From Falsiroseomonas sp051860665 (GTDB taxonomy: Bacteria; Pseudomonadota; Alphaproteobacteria; Acetobacterales; Acetobacteraceae), in NCBI RefSeq assembly GCF_051860665.1, contig NZ_JBHYDM010000025.1, positions 9,452 to 73,451 of the forward strand: a stretch of DNA of 64,000 bases, given 5' to 3'. The notes below the pieces were generated by a model. The model did not search any database, was not told where the DNA came from, and saw nothing but the letters and a program-made list of their open reading frames with translations. The position numbers and the translations under genes were made by a program. Of this stretch, positions 1 through 8,102 are shown piece after piece (the first letter of the stretch is position 1; every line of letters begins with the position of its first letter).

Positions 1-77
1 CCGTCGGCAAGATCAGCCGCAAGGAGCTGCGCGCACGGCTGCGCGCGCGGCTGCTGGCCGAGCAGCCCGAAAGCTGA
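1..77 (+). CDS. 3' end of an acyl/aryl-AMP ligase, probably 2,3-dihydroxybenzoate-AMP ligase (EntE/DhbE type), partial
   Basis: Only the last 24 residues are present; the gene begins before the window. Reading from base 3, the peptide opens VGKISRKELRARL and ends at the TGA at 75-77. The G-K-I-x-R-K-x-L-R pattern is the A10 lysine motif at the extreme C-terminus of the adenylate-forming ligase family, and GKISRKELR is typical of stand-alone DHB-AMP ligases. The next gene, 14 bp downstream, is an aryl carrier protein, followed by an EntF-like synthetase, so an enzyme that loads DHB onto that carrier is expected here. The family call is firm; substrate specificity is inferred from context. Confidence 0.7.
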   Translation, partial: VGKISRKELRARLRARLLAEQPES

Positions 78-91
78 AGGGAGGCCCCGCC

Positions 92-361
92 ATGGCCATG
101 ACGCACGAGCGCATGCGCGCCGATCTCGCCCGCGTGCTTCGCATGCCGCCGGAGGAGATCGACGACGAGGAGAGCCTGATCGACCTCGGCCTGGATTCCA
201 TGCGCGCCATGGCGCTGCTGACGCGCTGGGCGGAGGCGGGCGCGCCGCTCGACCTCGCCGCGGTGGCGGAGAAGGTGACGCTCGGTGCCTGGTGGGCCCT
301 GGCGGAGCGTGCGATAGCTAATCGCGCCGAAGGCGCGAGGGCCAGCCGCCGCGATGCTTGA
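92..361 (+). CDS. free-standing aryl carrier protein (ArCP) for siderophore synthesis
   Basis: This 89-residue protein is a single carrier domain. The phosphopantetheine site is the motif DLGLDSMRAMAL, with the modified serine at residue 36. It would hold the aryl acid as a thioester and donate it to the condensation domain of the next gene. In E. coli the equivalent domain is fused to the isochorismatase EntB; here it stands alone. The start ATG at 92 follows a GGGAGG sequence; an in-frame ATG at 98 is also possible. The stop overlaps the first codons of the synthetase gene, which starts at 354, indicating translational coupling. Confidence 0.85.
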   Translation: MAMTHERMRADLARVLRMPPEEIDDEESLIDLGLDSMRAMALLTRWAEAGAPLDLAAVAEKVTLGAWWALAERAIANRAEGARASRRDA

Positions 362-3300
362 CGGCACGGCGCTGGAAGGCGGCGTGCTGACCGAGGCGCA
401 GGAGGGCCTGTGGTATGCGCAGCGCCTCGACCCCGGCAACCCGCTGTTCAACACCGGCCACTACCTGGAGCTGCGCGGGCCGCTCGACGCCGAGGCCTTC
501 CGCGCCGCGGTGGACGGCATGGTGGCGGAGGCCGATGCGCTGTCCTTCCGCATCGCGGAGGGACCGGAGGGCGTCCGGCAGCGGCCGGACCCGGCGCTGC
601 GGCCCTTTTTGCGGATCGTGGATCTCGCCAGCGAGGTGGATCCGCTGGAGGCGGCGCGCGCGGCGATGGCGCGCGACATGGCCACGCCCGTGGATCCGGC
701 GCGCGGGCCGCTGGCGGCCGAGATGCTGTTCCGCCTCTCGCCCCGGCACCACCTCTGGTACCACCGCGCGCATCACCTGGTGCTGGACGGTTTCGGCACG
801 GAGCTGCTGATGCGGCGCGTCGGCGCGCTCTATGGCGCGCATGTCACGGGAAGCGATCCGGGACCGCCGCTGGCGCCCTTCGCGGCGGTGCTGGCGGAGG
901 ATGCGGCCTATCGGGGATCGCCACGGCGCCTCCGCGATGCCGAATACTGGCGCGCCGCCATGTCGGATGCGCCGGAGGTCGTGGGCATCGGCCAAGGCGT
1001 CGCGCTGACCGCGCGCGCCGTGCATCGTGCCCAGGCGGCGATCCCGCCCGAGGCCAACGCCGCGCTGCGCCGCCTCGCCGCGGCGCAGGACCTGGCCTGG
1101 CCCGATGTGATGACCGCGCTGCTCGGCGCCTATGTGCGGCGGCTGACCGGCGAGGTTGAATCGAGCATCGGCATCACCTTCATGAATCGCTTCGGCAGCA
1201 CCGCCGCGCGCGTGCCGGCGACGCTGATGAACGTGCTGCCGCTGCGCATCCGCTTCGATGAGGCGCGCCCCTTGCAGGAGGGCGTGGAGGATGTGGCCAC
1301 CCAGCTCGCCGCGCTGCGCCGCCACGGCCGCTACCGTGGCGAACAGCTGCGCCGCGATCTCGGGCGCGTCGGGGCCGGCCGCCGCCTGCATGGGCCGATC
1401 GTGAATATCCAGCCCTATCACGCGCTACCCGAATTTCCGGGCCTGACCGCCAGCCTGCACCTGCTCGGCACCGGCCCGGTGGATGACCTCACCTTCGACC
1501 TGCGCGGCGACCCCGCTGCCCAGGCGCTGCACCTGGAGATCGAGGCGAACCCGACGCTGCACAGCGCGGAGGAAACCCAGGCGCATGCCACCCGCGCCGC
1601 GCAGTTCTGCGCCGCCGCGCTGGAGGCCGGCAGCCTCGCCATCCTGCCCACCGCGACGCCGGAGGAGGCGCAGCACTTCGTCCATGCGGTGAACGCCACC
1701 GCGCATCCCGTGCCCGACACCACGCTGGTCGGCCTGATCGAGGCGACGCTCGCGGCGCGGCCCGAGGCGGAGGCGCTGGTCTTCGAAGGCCGCGCCATGA
1801 GCTGTGGCGAGCTCGACCGGCGCAGCGCGGCGCTGGCCGGCGCGCTGGCCGCGCGCGGCATCGGGCCGGGCGACATCGTCGCCGTGGCGCTGGAGCGGTC
1901 CTTCGACCTGATCGTCGCGCTGGTCGGCACGCTGCGCGCGGGCGCCGCCTATCTGCCGCTGGATGCTGCGCACCCCGCCGCCCGCAACGCCCGCATCCTG
2001 GCCACCGCGCGGCCGCGCCTGGCCCTGGCCGAGGCGGCGCTGCCCGATGGCGGCGCCTTCCTGGCGCCCGCGGACTGGCCAGCGGAGGGCAAGGCGCCGG
2101 CGGGCCCGGCGCCGGGCGATGCGGCCTATGTGATCTATACCTCGGGCTCCACCGGGGAGCCGAAGGGCGCCGTCATCGAACACCGCGCCATCGTCAACCG
2201 GCTGGAATGGATGCGCGTCCACTACGGAATCGGGCCGGGCGACCGCATCCTGCAGAAGACGCCGGCCACCTTCGATGTCTCGGTCTGGGAATTCTTCCTG
2301 CCGCTGATCGCCGGCGCGCCGATGGTCATCGCCGCCCCCGGCGCGCATCGCGACCCGGCCGCCATCGCGCGCCTGATCCGCGACCAGCGCGTCACCACCG
2401 CGCATTTCGTGCCGGCGATGCTGGCCGCCTTCCTGGCCGATGACGCAGCCGCCGGCCTCGCCATGCGCCGCGTCTTCTGCTCCGGCGAGGCGCTGACGCC
2501 GCAGCTGCGCGACCGCTTCCACGCGACCATGGCGGCGGAGCTGCACAACCTCTATGGCCCCACCGAGGCCGCCGTCGATGTCAGCTACTGGGACGCCTCG
2601 CGCGGCGACCGCAGCGACCCGATGCCGATCGGTTTTCCCGTGTGGAATACGCGGCTCTATGTGCTCGACCACGCCCTGCGGCCGCTGCCGCCCGGCGTCA
2701 CGGGCGATCTCTTCATCGCCGGCGTGCAGCTGGCGCGCGGCTATCTCGGCCTGCCGGAGCGCACGGCGCAAGCCTTCGTGCCGGATCCCTTCCATCCCGG
2801 CCAGCGCATGTACCGCACCGGGGATCTCGCGCGCTTCCGGGCGGATGGCGCGATCCTCTATCTCGGCCGCGCGGACGGCCAGGTGAAGCTGCGCGGCCAG
2901 CGCATCGAGCTCGGCGAGATCGAGGCTGCCATCGCAAGCTTTCCGGGGCTGCGCCAGGCCCGCGTGGTGGCGCGGGAGGACCGGCCGGGTGACAGGCGGC
3001 TGGTCGCCTATCTCGTGCCCGGCGCGGATCACGATGCCGCGGCGTTGCGCGGCCATGTGGCGGCGCGCCTGCCGGACTACATGGTGCCGGCGGCCTTCGT
3101 GACGCTCGATGCGCTGCCGGTGAATGCCAGCGGCAAGCTGGACCAGCGCGCCTTGCCGCGGCCTGACCAGGCGACCAGCGCGGGCCGCGCTCCGGCGACG
3201 GAGACGGAACACCGCGTCGCCAGGCTCTTCGCACAAGCGCTGGGCGTCGCGGCGGTGGGCGCGGAGGAGGATTTCTTCGCCCTCGGCGGTCATTCGCTGC

Positions 3301-4235
3301 TGGCGGTGGAGCTGATGCAGGGCGTGCAGCGCGCATTCGGCCGCGATCCCGGCCTCGGCGCGCTCTTCGAATATCCGACGGTTGCGCGGCTTGCAGCCCT
3401 GCTCGATTCCACCGCGCTGCCGCCGCCGGATGACGGCTTGCGGTCGCTGATCGTGCTGGGCCGCGGCGAGCCGGCGCGCGCGCCGATCTTCGCCGTGCAT
3501 CCCGCCGGCGGCATCGCCTGGTGCTATGGCGGGCTGGCACGCGTGCTGGCGCCGGAGCGGACGGTCATGGGGCTGCAATCGCCCTCGCTCGATCCTGCCG
3601 TGGCGCCGCAGGAGAGCCTGGAGGCGCTGGCGGCCGATTACGCGGACCGCGTGCTGGGGGCGGCGGGGCAGGGGCCCGTGAACCTGCTCGGCTGGTCCGT
3701 CGGCGGGCTGATCGCCCAGGCCATGGCGGTGCGGCTGCGCGAGCTGGGCCGCGAGGTCGGCCTGCTGGCCATGCTGGATGCCTATCCCTCCGACGCCTGG
3801 CGCGCCTCGCCGGAGCCGGATGACGCGGCCATCTATGGCGCGCTGCTGAACATCGCCGGCCACGATCCCTCGCTGCATCCCGAGCTGCCGATGCAGCGCG
3901 GCCCGGTGATCGATTTCCTCCGCCGCGGCGGCATGCCGCTCGGCCGGCTGCCGGAGGCGGCGCTGGATGGCGTGGTGCGGGTGGTGGAGGGGAACAACCG
4001 CCTTGTGCGCGCGCATCGCCACCGCCGCTACGACGGCGCCATCCTGCATTTCCGCGCCGCGCGCGACCATGTCGGGCGCGCGATCTCGCCGGAGATGTGG
4101 GCGCCCTATTGCGCGCGGCTGGATGTGGTGGATGTGCCGGCACTGCACGCGGCCATGCTGGGGGAGGCCGCGATGGCGGTGATCCTGCCCGTGCTGCGGG
4201 CGCAGCTGGCGCGCGACGAAAGGGCCTTGGGATGA
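354..4235 (+). CDS. entF: EntF-like nonribosomal peptide synthetase, C-A(Ser)-T-TE, enterobactin synthase component F type
   Basis: This 1293-residue protein is one complete NRPS module with a release domain. The condensation domain (about 1-430) has HHLVLDG from residue 140. The adenylation domain (about 450-940) has YTSGSTG from residue 595, NLYGPTEAA, YRTGDLARF and NASGKL. Its specificity residues read D-V-W-H-F-S-L-V, the classic serine code of EntF. The carrier serine is S981 in LGGHSLL. The thioesterase has GWSVGG with S1115 and a late histidine near 1265. Size and order match E. coli EntF, which condenses DHB with serine three times and cyclises the trimer. The upstream aryl carrier and ligase tail fit this. 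No MbtH-type partner is visible in the window. The first ATG overlaps the carrier gene by 8 nt. Confidence 0.92.
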   Translation: MLDGTALEGGVLTEAQEGLWYAQRLDPGNPLFNTGHYLELRGPLDAEAFRAAVDGMVAEADALSFRIAEGPEGVRQRPDPALRPFLRIVDLASEVDPLEAARAAMARDMATPVDPARGPLAAEMLFRLSPRHHLWYHRAHHLVLDGFGTELLMRRVGALYGAHVTGSDPGPPLAPFAAVLAEDAAYRGSPRRLRDAEYWRAAMSDAPEVVGIGQGVALTARAVHRAQAAIPPEANAALRRLAAAQDLAWPDVMTALLGAYVRRLTGEVESSIGITFMNRFGSTAARVPATLMNVLPLRIRFDEARPLQEGVEDVATQLAALRRHGRYRGEQLRRDLGRVGAGRRLHGPIVNIQPYHALPEFPGLTASLHLLGTGPVDDLTFDLRGDPAAQALHLEIEANPTLHSAEETQAHATRAAQFCAAALEAGSLAILPTATPEEAQHFVHAVNATAHPVPDTTLVGLIEATLAARPEAEALVFEGRAMSCGELDRRSAALAGALAARGIGPGDIVAVALERSFDLIVALVGTLRAGAAYLPLDAAHPAARNARILATARPRLALAEAALPDGGAFLAPADWPAEGKAPAGPAPGDAAYVIYTSGSTGEPKGAVIEHRAIVNRLEWMRVHYGIGPGDRILQKTPATFDVSVWEFFLPLIAGAPMVIAAPGAHRDPAAIARLIRDQRVTTAHFVPAMLAAFLADDAAAGLAMRRVFCSGEALTPQLRDRFHATMAAELHNLYGPTEAAVDVSYWDASRGDRSDPMPIGFPVWNTRLYVLDHALRPLPPGVTGDLFIAGVQLARGYLGLPERTAQAFVPDPFHPGQRMYRTGDLARFRADGAILYLGRADGQVKLRGQRIELGEIEAAIASFPGLRQARVVAREDRPGDRRLVAYLVPGADHDAAALRGHVAARLPDYMVPAAFVTLDALPVNASGKLDQRALPRPDQATSAGRAPATETEHRVARLFAQALGVAAVGAEEDFFALGGHSLLAVELMQGVQRAFGRDPGLGALFEYPTVARLAALLDSTALPPPDDGLRSLIVLGRGEPARAPIFAVHPAGGIAWCYGGLARVLAPERTVMGLQSPSLDPAVAPQESLEALAADYADRVLGAAGQGPVNLLGWSVGGLIAQAMAVRLRELGREVGLLAMLDAYPSDAWRASPEPDDAAIYGALLNIAGHDPSLHPELPMQRGPVIDFLRRGGMPLGRLPEAALDGVVRVVEGNNRLVRAHRHRRYDGAILHFRAARDHVGRAISPEMWAPYCARLDVVDVPALHAAMLGEAAMAVILPVLRAQLARDERALG

Positions 4236-4810
4236 CGCGGCAGTGGCGCGATACGCCGGAACGCTACGGCCTGGTCTCCCGGCTGCTGCATTGGCTGATG
4301 GCCGCGATCCTGCTGTGGCAGTTCACCGGCATGATCCTGCGGCTGATCCTGGGCCGCACGCCGCTGATGGCATTCTGGGTCGGCACGCACCAATCCATCG
4401 GCACGGTGCTGCTGGCGCTGATCCTGCTGCGGCTCGCCTGGGCCTGGGGCAACCGCGGGCGGCGGCCGGCGCAGGAGAGAAATGGCGTGGGGCGGGCGGC
4501 GCGCCTGGGCCATGCGGCGCTCTACGCGCTGATGGCGATCATCCCGGCGCTCGGCCTGCTGCGCGCCTTCGGCAATGGACGGGGCTATGCCTTCTTCGGC
4601 CACCAGATCGTGCCGCGCACGGGACAGCGCATCGAATGGATGTCCGCGCCGGCCGACCTGCTGCATGGCAAGCTCGCCTGGCTGCTTCTGGCGCTGATCC
4701 TCGGCCATGTCGCGATGGCGCTGCTGCACCACTTCGTCTGGCGCGATGGGCTGCTGCTTCGGATGGCGGGCAGGGCCAGGCGGGGCGGGGGAACGCCTTC
4801 CAGGCCCTGA
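4232..4810 (+). CDS. cytochrome b561 family protein
   Basis: The protein has 192 residues, with about four hydrophobic segments starting near residues 17, 50, 88 and 145. Histidines sit at the helix ends (LLHWLMA, GTHQS, LGHAALY, LLHGKLAW), as in the di-haem cytochrome b561 / prokaryotic CybB family. These inner-membrane proteins move electrons between quinol and other carriers. The ATG overlaps the stop of the synthetase gene (ATGA), so it is co-translated with siderophore synthesis. Reduction of ferric-siderophore or superoxide handling are possible roles but nothing in the sequence decides. Longer in-frame extensions upstream run inside the synthetase gene and were not chosen. Confidence 0.85.
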   Translation: MTRQWRDTPERYGLVSRLLHWLMAAILLWQFTGMILRLILGRTPLMAFWVGTHQSIGTVLLALILLRLAWAWGNRGRRPAQERNGVGRAARLGHAALYALMAIIPALGLLRAFGNGRGYAFFGHQIVPRTGQRIEWMSAPADLLHGKLAWLLLALILGHVAMALLHHFVWRDGLLLRMAGRARRGGGTPSRP

Positions 4811-4818
4811 CCCTGCGG

Positions 4819-4851
4819 CATCGGCTGCGGCGGGCCACGCCGCAGCCGATG
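4819..4851. terminator. bidirectional terminator hairpin between convergent genes
   Basis: A perfect 13-bp inverted repeat (4819-4831 and 4839-4851) encloses a 7-nt loop GGGCCAC. It lies in the 44-bp gap between the cytochrome b561 gene (+) and the beta-propeller gene (-), so it can end transcription from both sides. No clear T-run follows, which is common in GC-rich genomes. Confidence 0.75.
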
Positions 4852-4854
4852 GGT

Positions 4855-5967
4855 TCACAGCCGGATGAGGCTCACCGTATCGCCATTCGGATCCTCGACC
4901 GGCGCCGGCCGCGGCGCGGGGGCCTCGCCGGCCGCAGGGCGCGGCCCGCGCGGCTGGGCACGCGCCTTGTTCGAGACATAGGCGAGGCCCGTGCGCCGAT
5001 CCACCGCGACCGTGTTCGGATGCGTGCCGGTGGCAAGGTTCGCCACCACGGCGAGCGTCCGCGTATCGACGATGCTGACCGTGCCGGCGCCGCGATTGGC
5101 GACGTAGCAGATGCCGCCATCGGCGGAGAGCGTGACGCCGAGCGCGCCGGCGCCGGTCTCGATGGACTTCACCACCTCGCCCGAGGCGGCGTTCAGCACC
5201 GTCAGCGTGCCGCTGCGCTGATTGGCGCAGAACAGCCGGCCGCTGGCGGGGTCGAAGGCGATGTTGATCGAACCCTCGCCGCCGGAGGGGAAGCGGCGGA
5301 TGCCGGCATTGCGCGCCAGGCTGACCTCGACCACCTCGTTCGTCGTCAGCGCCGTGGCAAACAGCCGGTCATTCGCGGCGTCGAAGGTGACGCCGATGAT
5401 GCCGCCCTCGAGTCCCTCGGTGATGACGTTGACGATGCGGTCACCGGCGGTGTCGGCCACCCAGATGGTGCTGGGCCGGTCGCGTGCGCCGAAGGAGGTG
5501 GCGAAGGCGCGGTCGCGCGCCTCATCCACCGCGATATGGCGCAGATGCGAGGATTCGCCCTGGGTCAGCTTGGCCCGGACGCTGCCGCTGCGGGCATCGA
5601 TGATCTTGAAGGCGCCGGAGCGCGTGCCGGTGGCCAGCAGCAGGCCGCGGCGGTCGTTGGAGGCGAGGCCGAAGGCCGCATCCTCGCCCAGCTCGACGGT
5701 GGCACGCGTCTCCAGCGTGCGCGGGTCGAGCCCGATGATCCTCGCGGCATTGGCGCCGCGCGGTCCCACGGCGGCGACATGCACCAGGCCGCTGGCCTGG
5801 TTGACCGCGATCTCATAGAGGCCCTCGTGGACCTTCACCGAGGTGGCGACGACGGGCGCCGCGCGCAGCGGCGCGGGGCGCAGCGCGGCGAGGCCGGCGC
5901 CCGCGCCCAGCAGGGCGAGAAGGGATCGGCGCGACATGGCCGCCGGAGCCGTGGATCTGATGCGCAT
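4855..5967 (-). CDS. YncE-like YVTN beta-propeller protein, exported
   Basis: The protein has 370 residues and starts with a twin-arginine-like signal (SRRSLLALLGAG at about 12-23, cleavage near APLRA). The rest is a series of about seven propeller blades with the YVTN-type pattern, for example GICYVANRGAGTVSIVDT and LAYVSNKA. E. coli YncE is a periplasmic beta-propeller controlled by Fur. Here a Fur-box-like palindrome at 6000-6014 lies just upstream, and the neighbours are siderophore genes. The function of these proteins is not settled; a periplasmic role linked to iron is inferred. The C-terminal quarter carries a proline-rich insertion (RAQPRGPRPAAGE). Two starts are possible: 5967, or the ATG at 5937 directly before the RR motif. 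Confidence 0.8.
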   Translation of the reverse strand: MRIRSTAPAAMSRRSLLALLGAGAGLAALRPAPLRAAPVVATSVKVHEGLYEIAVNQASGLVHVAAVGPRGANAARIIGLDPRTLETRATVELGEDAAFGLASNDRRGLLLATGTRSGAFKIIDARSGSVRAKLTQGESSHLRHIAVDEARDRAFATSFGARDRPSTIWVADTAGDRIVNVITEGLEGGIIGVTFDAANDRLFATALTTNEVVEVSLARNAGIRRFPSGGEGSINIAFDPASGRLFCANQRSGTLTVLNAASGEVVKSIETGAGALGVTLSADGGICYVANRGAGTVSIVDTRTLAVVANLATGTHPNTVAVDRRTGLAYVSNKARAQPRGPRPAAGEAPAPRPAPVEDPNGDTVSLIRL

Positions 5968-5999
5968 GGGGCACTACCTTCGGAGCCGCGAGGGCTTTA

Positions 6000-6014
6000 T
6001 GAGAATGACTCGCA
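6000..6014. promoter_or_regulatory. candidate Fur box (beta-propeller side)
   Basis: TGAGAAT-G-ACTCGCA fits the 7-1-7 inverted-repeat Fur model (TGATAAT-n-ATTATCA) at 10 of 14 positions. It lies 33 bp upstream of the beta-propeller start codon at 5967 and about 90 bp from a second, better copy. Confidence 0.55.
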
Positions 6015-6103
6015 ATATCATCTCGGCCGGCGCGGGCGCAATGGGGCGCTGACCGGCAGGCGGGTGGACGGCTCGGCCCGACCTCGGCTAAGAGAGGTTT
6101 GCA

Positions 6104-6118
6104 TGAGAATAACTCTCA
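6104..6118. promoter_or_regulatory. candidate Fur box (esterase / ABC transporter side)
   Basis: TGAGAAT-A-ACTCTCA is a near-perfect 7-1-7 palindrome with arms ATGAGA/TCTCAT. It matches the Fur consensus at about 11-12 of 14 positions. It stands 46 bp upstream of the esterase start at 6164, in an otherwise GC-rich intergenic region, so its AT content stands out. Confidence 0.7.
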
Positions 6119-6163
6119 TTCGCGCGTGATCGGCCGCGGGCTGACGGAACCCTCCCTGGTCGG

Positions 6164-6982
6164 ATGATGCCTCCCACCCCCTCCGCCGTGGTGCTGCCGC
6201 GCAGCCAGTGCTTCGACCTGCCGGGCGGCCAGCGCATCATGCTGGCCGTGCCGGCCGGCCCGCCGCCGCCCGCGGGCTTCCCCGTGCTGTATCACCTGGA
6301 CGGCAATGCGATCTTCGCCAGCGTTGTGGAGGCGCTGCGCATCCAGGCGCCGCGCGGGGCGGCCACCGGCGTGGCGCCTGGCATCATCGTCGGTATCGGC
6401 TATCCGGTGGATGGTCCCTTCGACCGCGCGCGCCGCACGCTGGACTATACGCCCGAAGTCGATCCCGCCCGGCTCGGCGACCGCCCGGATGGCGGCGCCT
6501 GGACCGCGACCGGCGGCGCCGATGCCTTCCTCGAGGTCCTGGAGCGCCAGGTGAAGCCGCTCGTCGAAAGCCTGGCACCGGTGGACCGCGCGCGACAGGC
6601 GCTGTTCGGCCATTCCCTCGGCGGGCTCTTCGCGCTGCATCTGCTGTTGACTCGGCCCGAATCCTTTTCCCGCATCGTTGCCATCAGCCCCTCCCTCTGG
6701 TTCGGCCAGGGCCAGCTGCTCGAACGCCTGGCGCACAGGCCGCCCCGCGGCCCGCTGCCCGCGGTGATGATCGGCGTGGGAGGGGAGGAGGAGCCGGCCG
6801 AGACGCCGGGCGAGGATGCCCATGCCGCAAAGCGCCGTGCCCATGGCCTCATCACCCGCGCCCGCCGCTTCGCCGAGGCGCTGCCCGCCGAACGCTTCCA
6901 GATCTTCGACGGTGAGAACCATGGCTCGGTGGTGCATGCCGCGCTCGGCGCGTCGCTCCGCTTCGCCCTGCCGACACGCTGA
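6164..6982 (+). CDS. Fes/IroE/BesA-like siderophore esterase (alpha/beta hydrolase)
   Basis: The protein has 272 residues and an alpha/beta-hydrolase fold of the esterase D family. The nucleophile is S151 in GHSLGG. The late histidine is H253 in GENHGSVVH, the pattern seen in Fes, IroE and BesA, which cut ferric tri-catecholate lactones to free iron. No signal peptide is seen, so it probably acts in the cytoplasm after import. It lacks the N-terminal domain of E. coli Fes. It is the first gene of a likely operon with a ferric-siderophore binding protein, permease and ATPase, behind a Fur-box-like site. Ester-linked trilactone fits the EntF-like synthetase upstream. Confidence 0.82.
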   Translation: MMPPTPSAVVLPRSQCFDLPGGQRIMLAVPAGPPPPAGFPVLYHLDGNAIFASVVEALRIQAPRGAATGVAPGIIVGIGYPVDGPFDRARRTLDYTPEVDPARLGDRPDGGAWTATGGADAFLEVLERQVKPLVESLAPVDRARQALFGHSLGGLFALHLLLTRPESFSRIVAISPSLWFGQGQLLERLAHRPPRGPLPAVMIGVGGEEEPAETPGEDAHAAKRRAHGLITRARRFAEALPAERFQIFDGENHGSVVHAALGASLRFALPTR

Positions 6983-6998
6983 TACGGAATCCCGCGAC

Positions 6999-8102
6999 AT
7001 GCTGAACCGCCGCAGACTGCTCCTGGCCTCGCTCGCGGCCCCGCTGGCCGCCCCGGCGATTGCGCAGAACCAGGGACCGGTGGCGGTCCGCGACCTGGCC
7101 GGGCGGGAAGTGCGCCTGCCGCGCCCGGCGCGGCGCATCGTGCTGACCCAGGGCCGCCACCTGCCGGTGCTCAGCCTGCTGCATCCGGATCCGCTGAGCC
7201 TGGTCGCCGGCTGGGCCTCCGACCTGCGCCAGGCCAGCGCGCAGGAATATGCGCAGCTGCGCGCGCTGAACCCGGCGGTGGACCGGATCCCGATCATCGG
7301 CCGCGGCCCTTCCGATACCGTCTCCTTCGAGAGCATCGTCGCGCTGCAGCCGGATCTCGTGCTGCTCAGCCGCTACACCACGGCGGCGGCCGGCGGCCTG
7401 GCCGGGCGGCTGGATGCGGCGGGCATTCCCTCCGCCGTCATCGACTTCTTCGCCGATCCACTGGCTGAATCCGAACCCAGCCTCGCCGTGCTTGGCGCGC
7501 TGATCGGCCGTGCGGAACAGGCGGCCGCCTTCAACGCGCATTACCGCGGCAAGCTGGAGGCGGTGGCGGCGCGGATGCGCGGTGCGGCGCCGAGGCACAG
7601 CGTGCTGCTGCATGCGCATGCCGGCGGCACCGCCTGCTGCTTCTCCTCCGGCGCCGGCATCTTCACCGGCATGATCGATGCGGCCGGCGGGCGCAGCATC
7701 GCGGCCGGCATCCTGCCCGGGCCGATGGGCCAGCTCGGCCTGGAATTCGTCCTCGCCACCGATCCGCACAGCTATGTCGCCACCGGCGGTCCCTTCGGCG
7801 GGGCGCGCGGCGGCATCACCATGGGCAGCGGGACCACGCCGGCCGAGGCGCGCGAGAGCCTGGCGCGCGTCATTGCCGCCCAGAACCTGTCCGGCCTCAG
7901 CGCCGTGCGGCAGGGCCGGGCGCATGCGCTGTGGCACGGCTTCAACGACACGCCCGCGCATTACCTGGCCATCGAGAAATTCGCCCAGTGGCTGCACCCG
8001 GACCGGATGCAGGGCATCGACCCCGAGGCCTCGCTCGCCGAGCTGAACGATCGCTTCCTGTCCATCAAGATGCAGGGCACCTATTGGGTCGACCTGGCGT
8101 GA
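6999..8102 (+). CDS. ferric-siderophore ABC transporter substrate-binding protein (FepB/FecB type)
   Basis: The protein has 367 residues. It opens MLNRRRLLLASLAAPL, an RR-containing export signal with a likely cleavage after AIA. The mature part has the class III binding-protein layout: VRDLAGREVRLPRPARRIV near the start, LQPDLVLLSR in the middle and LEFVLATDP later. It would capture ferric-siderophore or a related chelate in the periplasm and pass it to the permease. The start is the ATG 16 bp after the esterase stop; the reading frame is open further upstream only inside the esterase gene. The stop overlaps the GTG start of the permease. Confidence 0.85.
   Translation: MLNRRRLLLASLAAPLAAPAIAQNQGPVAVRDLAGREVRLPRPARRIVLTQGRHLPVLSLLHPDPLSLVAGWASDLRQASAQEYAQLRALNPAVDRIPIIGRGPSDTVSFESIVALQPDLVLLSRYTTAAAGGLAGRLDAAGIPSAVIDFFADPLAESEPSLAVLGALIGRAEQAAAFNAHYRGKLEAVAARMRGAAPRHSVLLHAHAGGTACCFSSGAGIFTGMIDAAGGRSIAAGILPGPMGQLGLEFVLATDPHSYVATGGPFGGARGGITMGSGTTPAEARESLARVIAAQNLSGLSAVRQGRAHALWHGFNDTPAHYLAIEKFAQWLHPDRMQGIDPEASLAELNDRFLSIKMQGTYWVDLA

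Noticed and set aside
1425..4148. Open frame of about 900 codons on the minus strand
   Set aside because: It is antisense to the EntF-like gene, has low-complexity R/H/G/A-rich composition and no family resemblance; long antisense frames are a by-product of high GC.
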